Source: Pyrocephalus nanus (Eukaryota > Chordata > Aves > Passeriformes > Tyrannidae). From it: DNA of 64,000 nt. Position 1 is the stretch's first letter; each line of letters starts with the position of its first letter. Under the pieces are notes generated by a model. It ran no database searches, had not been told where the DNA came from, and saw only the letters and a list, made by a program, of their open reading frames with translations. Where the stretch lies: the NCBI GenBank assembly GCA_038380795.1, contig CM076259.1:73776200-73840199 (forward strand), written 5' to 3'. Of the stretch, positions 61,811 through 64,000 are shown piece by piece. Position numbers and translations under genes: made by a program.

Positions 61811-62366
61811 AACTTGTGTTTTACATGGAAGAGGAGTGAACATATTTTCTATTGTACTGAATTTCTTTTAGGAATACAAATATGAAATATGAAGGAGAAG
61901 TTTACCAGGTCTGTTTTGTAAGAAAAGAACTTAATTCTCTGCTCTACCAAAATATTATTTTTTAAAAAGAAAAATAAACTATTCAATAAGACTGCTAAGT
62001 GCACTATGAAATTTTAATTCCTTTTTCTCCTAGTTAAGGGTATCTGGAAATATTGCAGTCATCTGAGAACTGAATTCCTGTGAAACATTTCACTGTTGTC
62101 AAAGAGATAAAACTTGATAATGTGCACTTGGTGTCTAGACTAAATGTAAATTCCATTGAGAGTTTTTGTCTTTTTTCAGATCATTGAAATATTCAATATT
62201 CCGGGATAAATTTGGCTGAGGAATACACTTGGACTAGAAATTATGTGCCAAAACCCTGATTCATGGACTTTTGCCAGAATTCATGAAGCTAATTTTTTCA
62301 TTGTCTCCTTAATAATTTCAAATCTGGTGCTTTGCAAACTCTCACTTTTTATGCTTTAGTAAATAT

Positions 62367-62380
62367 GGGGGGTGGGGGGG
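62367..62380. repeat. G run
   Basis: GGGGGGTGGGGGGG, an unusual 14-base G run in AT-rich DNA, able to take part in a G-quadruplex. Confidence 0.9.
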
Positions 62381-64000
62381 TAGTAACCCTACTGTCCCTG
62401 TATTCCCACTGAATTTGAAACTATGGATATCTGTTATTTCAGAAAATTACAATGGGGTTTGATTCTCCATTTATATAATTTGAAATACTGATATATGAAA
62501 ACAAATTTAAAAATTGTGGCAGATTGAGAATGCACATGTTGGGCTTAAATGTAACTTCTTGAACATTTCAGGACAATTCTGCATGTGTAAGTCCTTGGGG
62601 CCTCTTAGGGTCATTGAAAAAATGTGTGGGCATAGTATATTCAAAGTGGTAAATTCTAGTGTGAAGTAGAGTGAGTACAGAGAGTGTAAAATTTTAATAT
62701 GGCATGAGCATCAGTGAATTGATTGGAACAAAATTCCCATTAGAAAAGAACTTACATCAAGCCTAATTGCATTGATTATTCCAGAATTTGATAGGTGAAC
62801 CTAAAACATCCCAATTGTTATTTTGCCCTCTCTTAATATTTTTTTTTTTTTTTTTTGGAGGCACCCCCAGCTTATCTGATGGGTTCAGGTATGTTCAGTG
62901 CTGTGGCCACTGCAGAACAGTTTTCATTTTCAGTTTGTGAAAATGAACACAGTTTTCATTTTCAGCTGATTACCAAGAAGTAACAAGCAAAGGTTTAGGT
63001 GTTCAAATTCTTAAATATATCAAAGATATGTAGGAATATATATTCAATCACGACATCATTTCACCTCTAAAGTAAGATTGATCCAACACAAGCAATTAAA
63101 TTTTTAGGCATCTAATTTAAATTTGTCAAGCTCCCCAGGTGATCCAATGAACCGTAAGAGAGCCATTTGAGAGTGTCTACTGCCTTGAGCACTCCAAAAA
63201 TTCTACCAAATATTTGTTATCTTAGGATGTGGATAGTGTTAGGGTAAGTAAATTCCGCTCTTCTCCCCTCATACTAAAATATCTTCCGTAAATTAAATTA
63301 TGTCCTCATCAAAAAAATTTTTATTCCCTTATTCTCTCAGAATAAGAAAATGTATCTGAGAGACTATACATATTAATTTGTGGATTTTGATCACTGCTGG
63401 CAATTGATTAATAACAGTTTGTGGGGAGAACCATTTGATAGTTGTTCAGTAAAGGCATTACTGACTACACTGACACCCCCTCTCCCACGTTATTACAACC
63501 TTGCTATTGGAACAGAAAATCTGCGTATACTCTTGAGTGCATCATTTATTGATGTCTCATTAAGGGGTCTCTTTTCAAAACGTAATCTTTGTGACTTTTA
63601 TCTGGGCTTTACAGCTGTCACTGAAGCCACTAGAATGAAATTGCTTTCTTTTTTTCAAATATAAATCTCTGGTAAATTTTACTACACTTGCTTGCCTCCT
63701 CCCAGCCCCACCCCCCCAATAGCTGTAAGGTGGCAAATAACTAAAGCTCTTGGCTAATTTCATTTCAGAGCAGCGTATTTTTTTCTCTTTTGTTTCTAAT
63801 TCTTCTGGGTATACATTTCTTATCTTTTATTCATCACAAATAACTTTCTCACATTTACAACTTTGTAATTGGTCTCCAAGTAATATATGCAGGTAGATTT
63901 GAAGATTAGTACTGAAACTCAAGAAAGTAATGTATTTAAAAACTACTGAATATCTGGCTTCTGCATTCTCAGTGTTTGGTTTCCTTCTCTGCAATTTATT

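Larger units (their letters stand above)
55251..64000. other. Long AT-rich non-coding stretch, no gene recognised
   Basis: Nearly 9 kb without a named interspersed repeat. Frames stay below 100 codons and none has a known domain. Within it: a small GC-rich patch at 57175-57310, the G/T tract at 59447-59628, an A run with GA units at 61783-61810, a G run at 62367-62380 and a short repeated word cluster at 62915-62965. Confidence 0.5.

Noticed and set aside
1..64000. CRISPR arrays, tRNA or rRNA genes, bacterial operons, phage modules
   Set aside because: None of the needed patterns (regular spacer-repeat arrays, cloverleaf sequences with A and B boxes, ribosomal core sequences, long adjacent ORFs) was found; the repeats show a bird genome.

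Overview
This window looks like avian nuclear DNA, AT-rich and non-coding. The evidence is the repeats. Several decayed CR1 LINE copies end in the CR1 3' signature (ATTCTATGATTCTATGA-like on the coding strand), and several LTRs resemble the ERVL-like and ERVK-like solo LTRs common in neoavian birds. I see no Alu-like or B-element SINEs, no L1, and no bacterial gene organisation. No exon of a host protein-coding gene, tRNA, rRNA or CRISPR array can be supported. All open frames are short (125 codons or fewer), and the only ones with recognisable protein similarity are pieces of CR1 ORF2. The window is best read as a gene desert or one very long intron.

Layout. 1-3092: unique AT-rich DNA with a strongly G/T-biased tract at 1078-1191. 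3093-6182: two CR1 copies on the minus strand; the second is split by a short LTR that sits exactly where the reverse transcriptase palm should be. 6183-17564: mostly unique DNA, framed on its right by a 301-bp inverted repeat (9359-9659 and 17264-17564, three mismatches, no gaps); a CR1 3' scrap and a truncated solo LTR lie in the 7.6-kb spacer. 17565-25600: unique DNA, a catalytically dead CR1 reverse-transcriptase fragment on the plus strand, and an unclassified, probably LTR-derived block. 25600-37720: a long unique stretch, then an LTR fragment, a CpG-retaining unclassified block and a probable solo LTR with TATA box and polyadenylation signal. 37721-53108: three CR1 fragments and a probable minus-strand LTR. 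53109-64000: unique AT-rich DNA with a GC-rich block near 55 kb, a small GC-rich CAG-bearing patch near 57.2 kb and a second G/T tract near 59.5 kb.

No genes act together here, so there is no operon or pathway to describe. The most noteworthy signal is the 99%-identical inverted repeat with sharp ends, which is far younger than the decayed CR1 elements around it. I found no convincing undescribed gene system.
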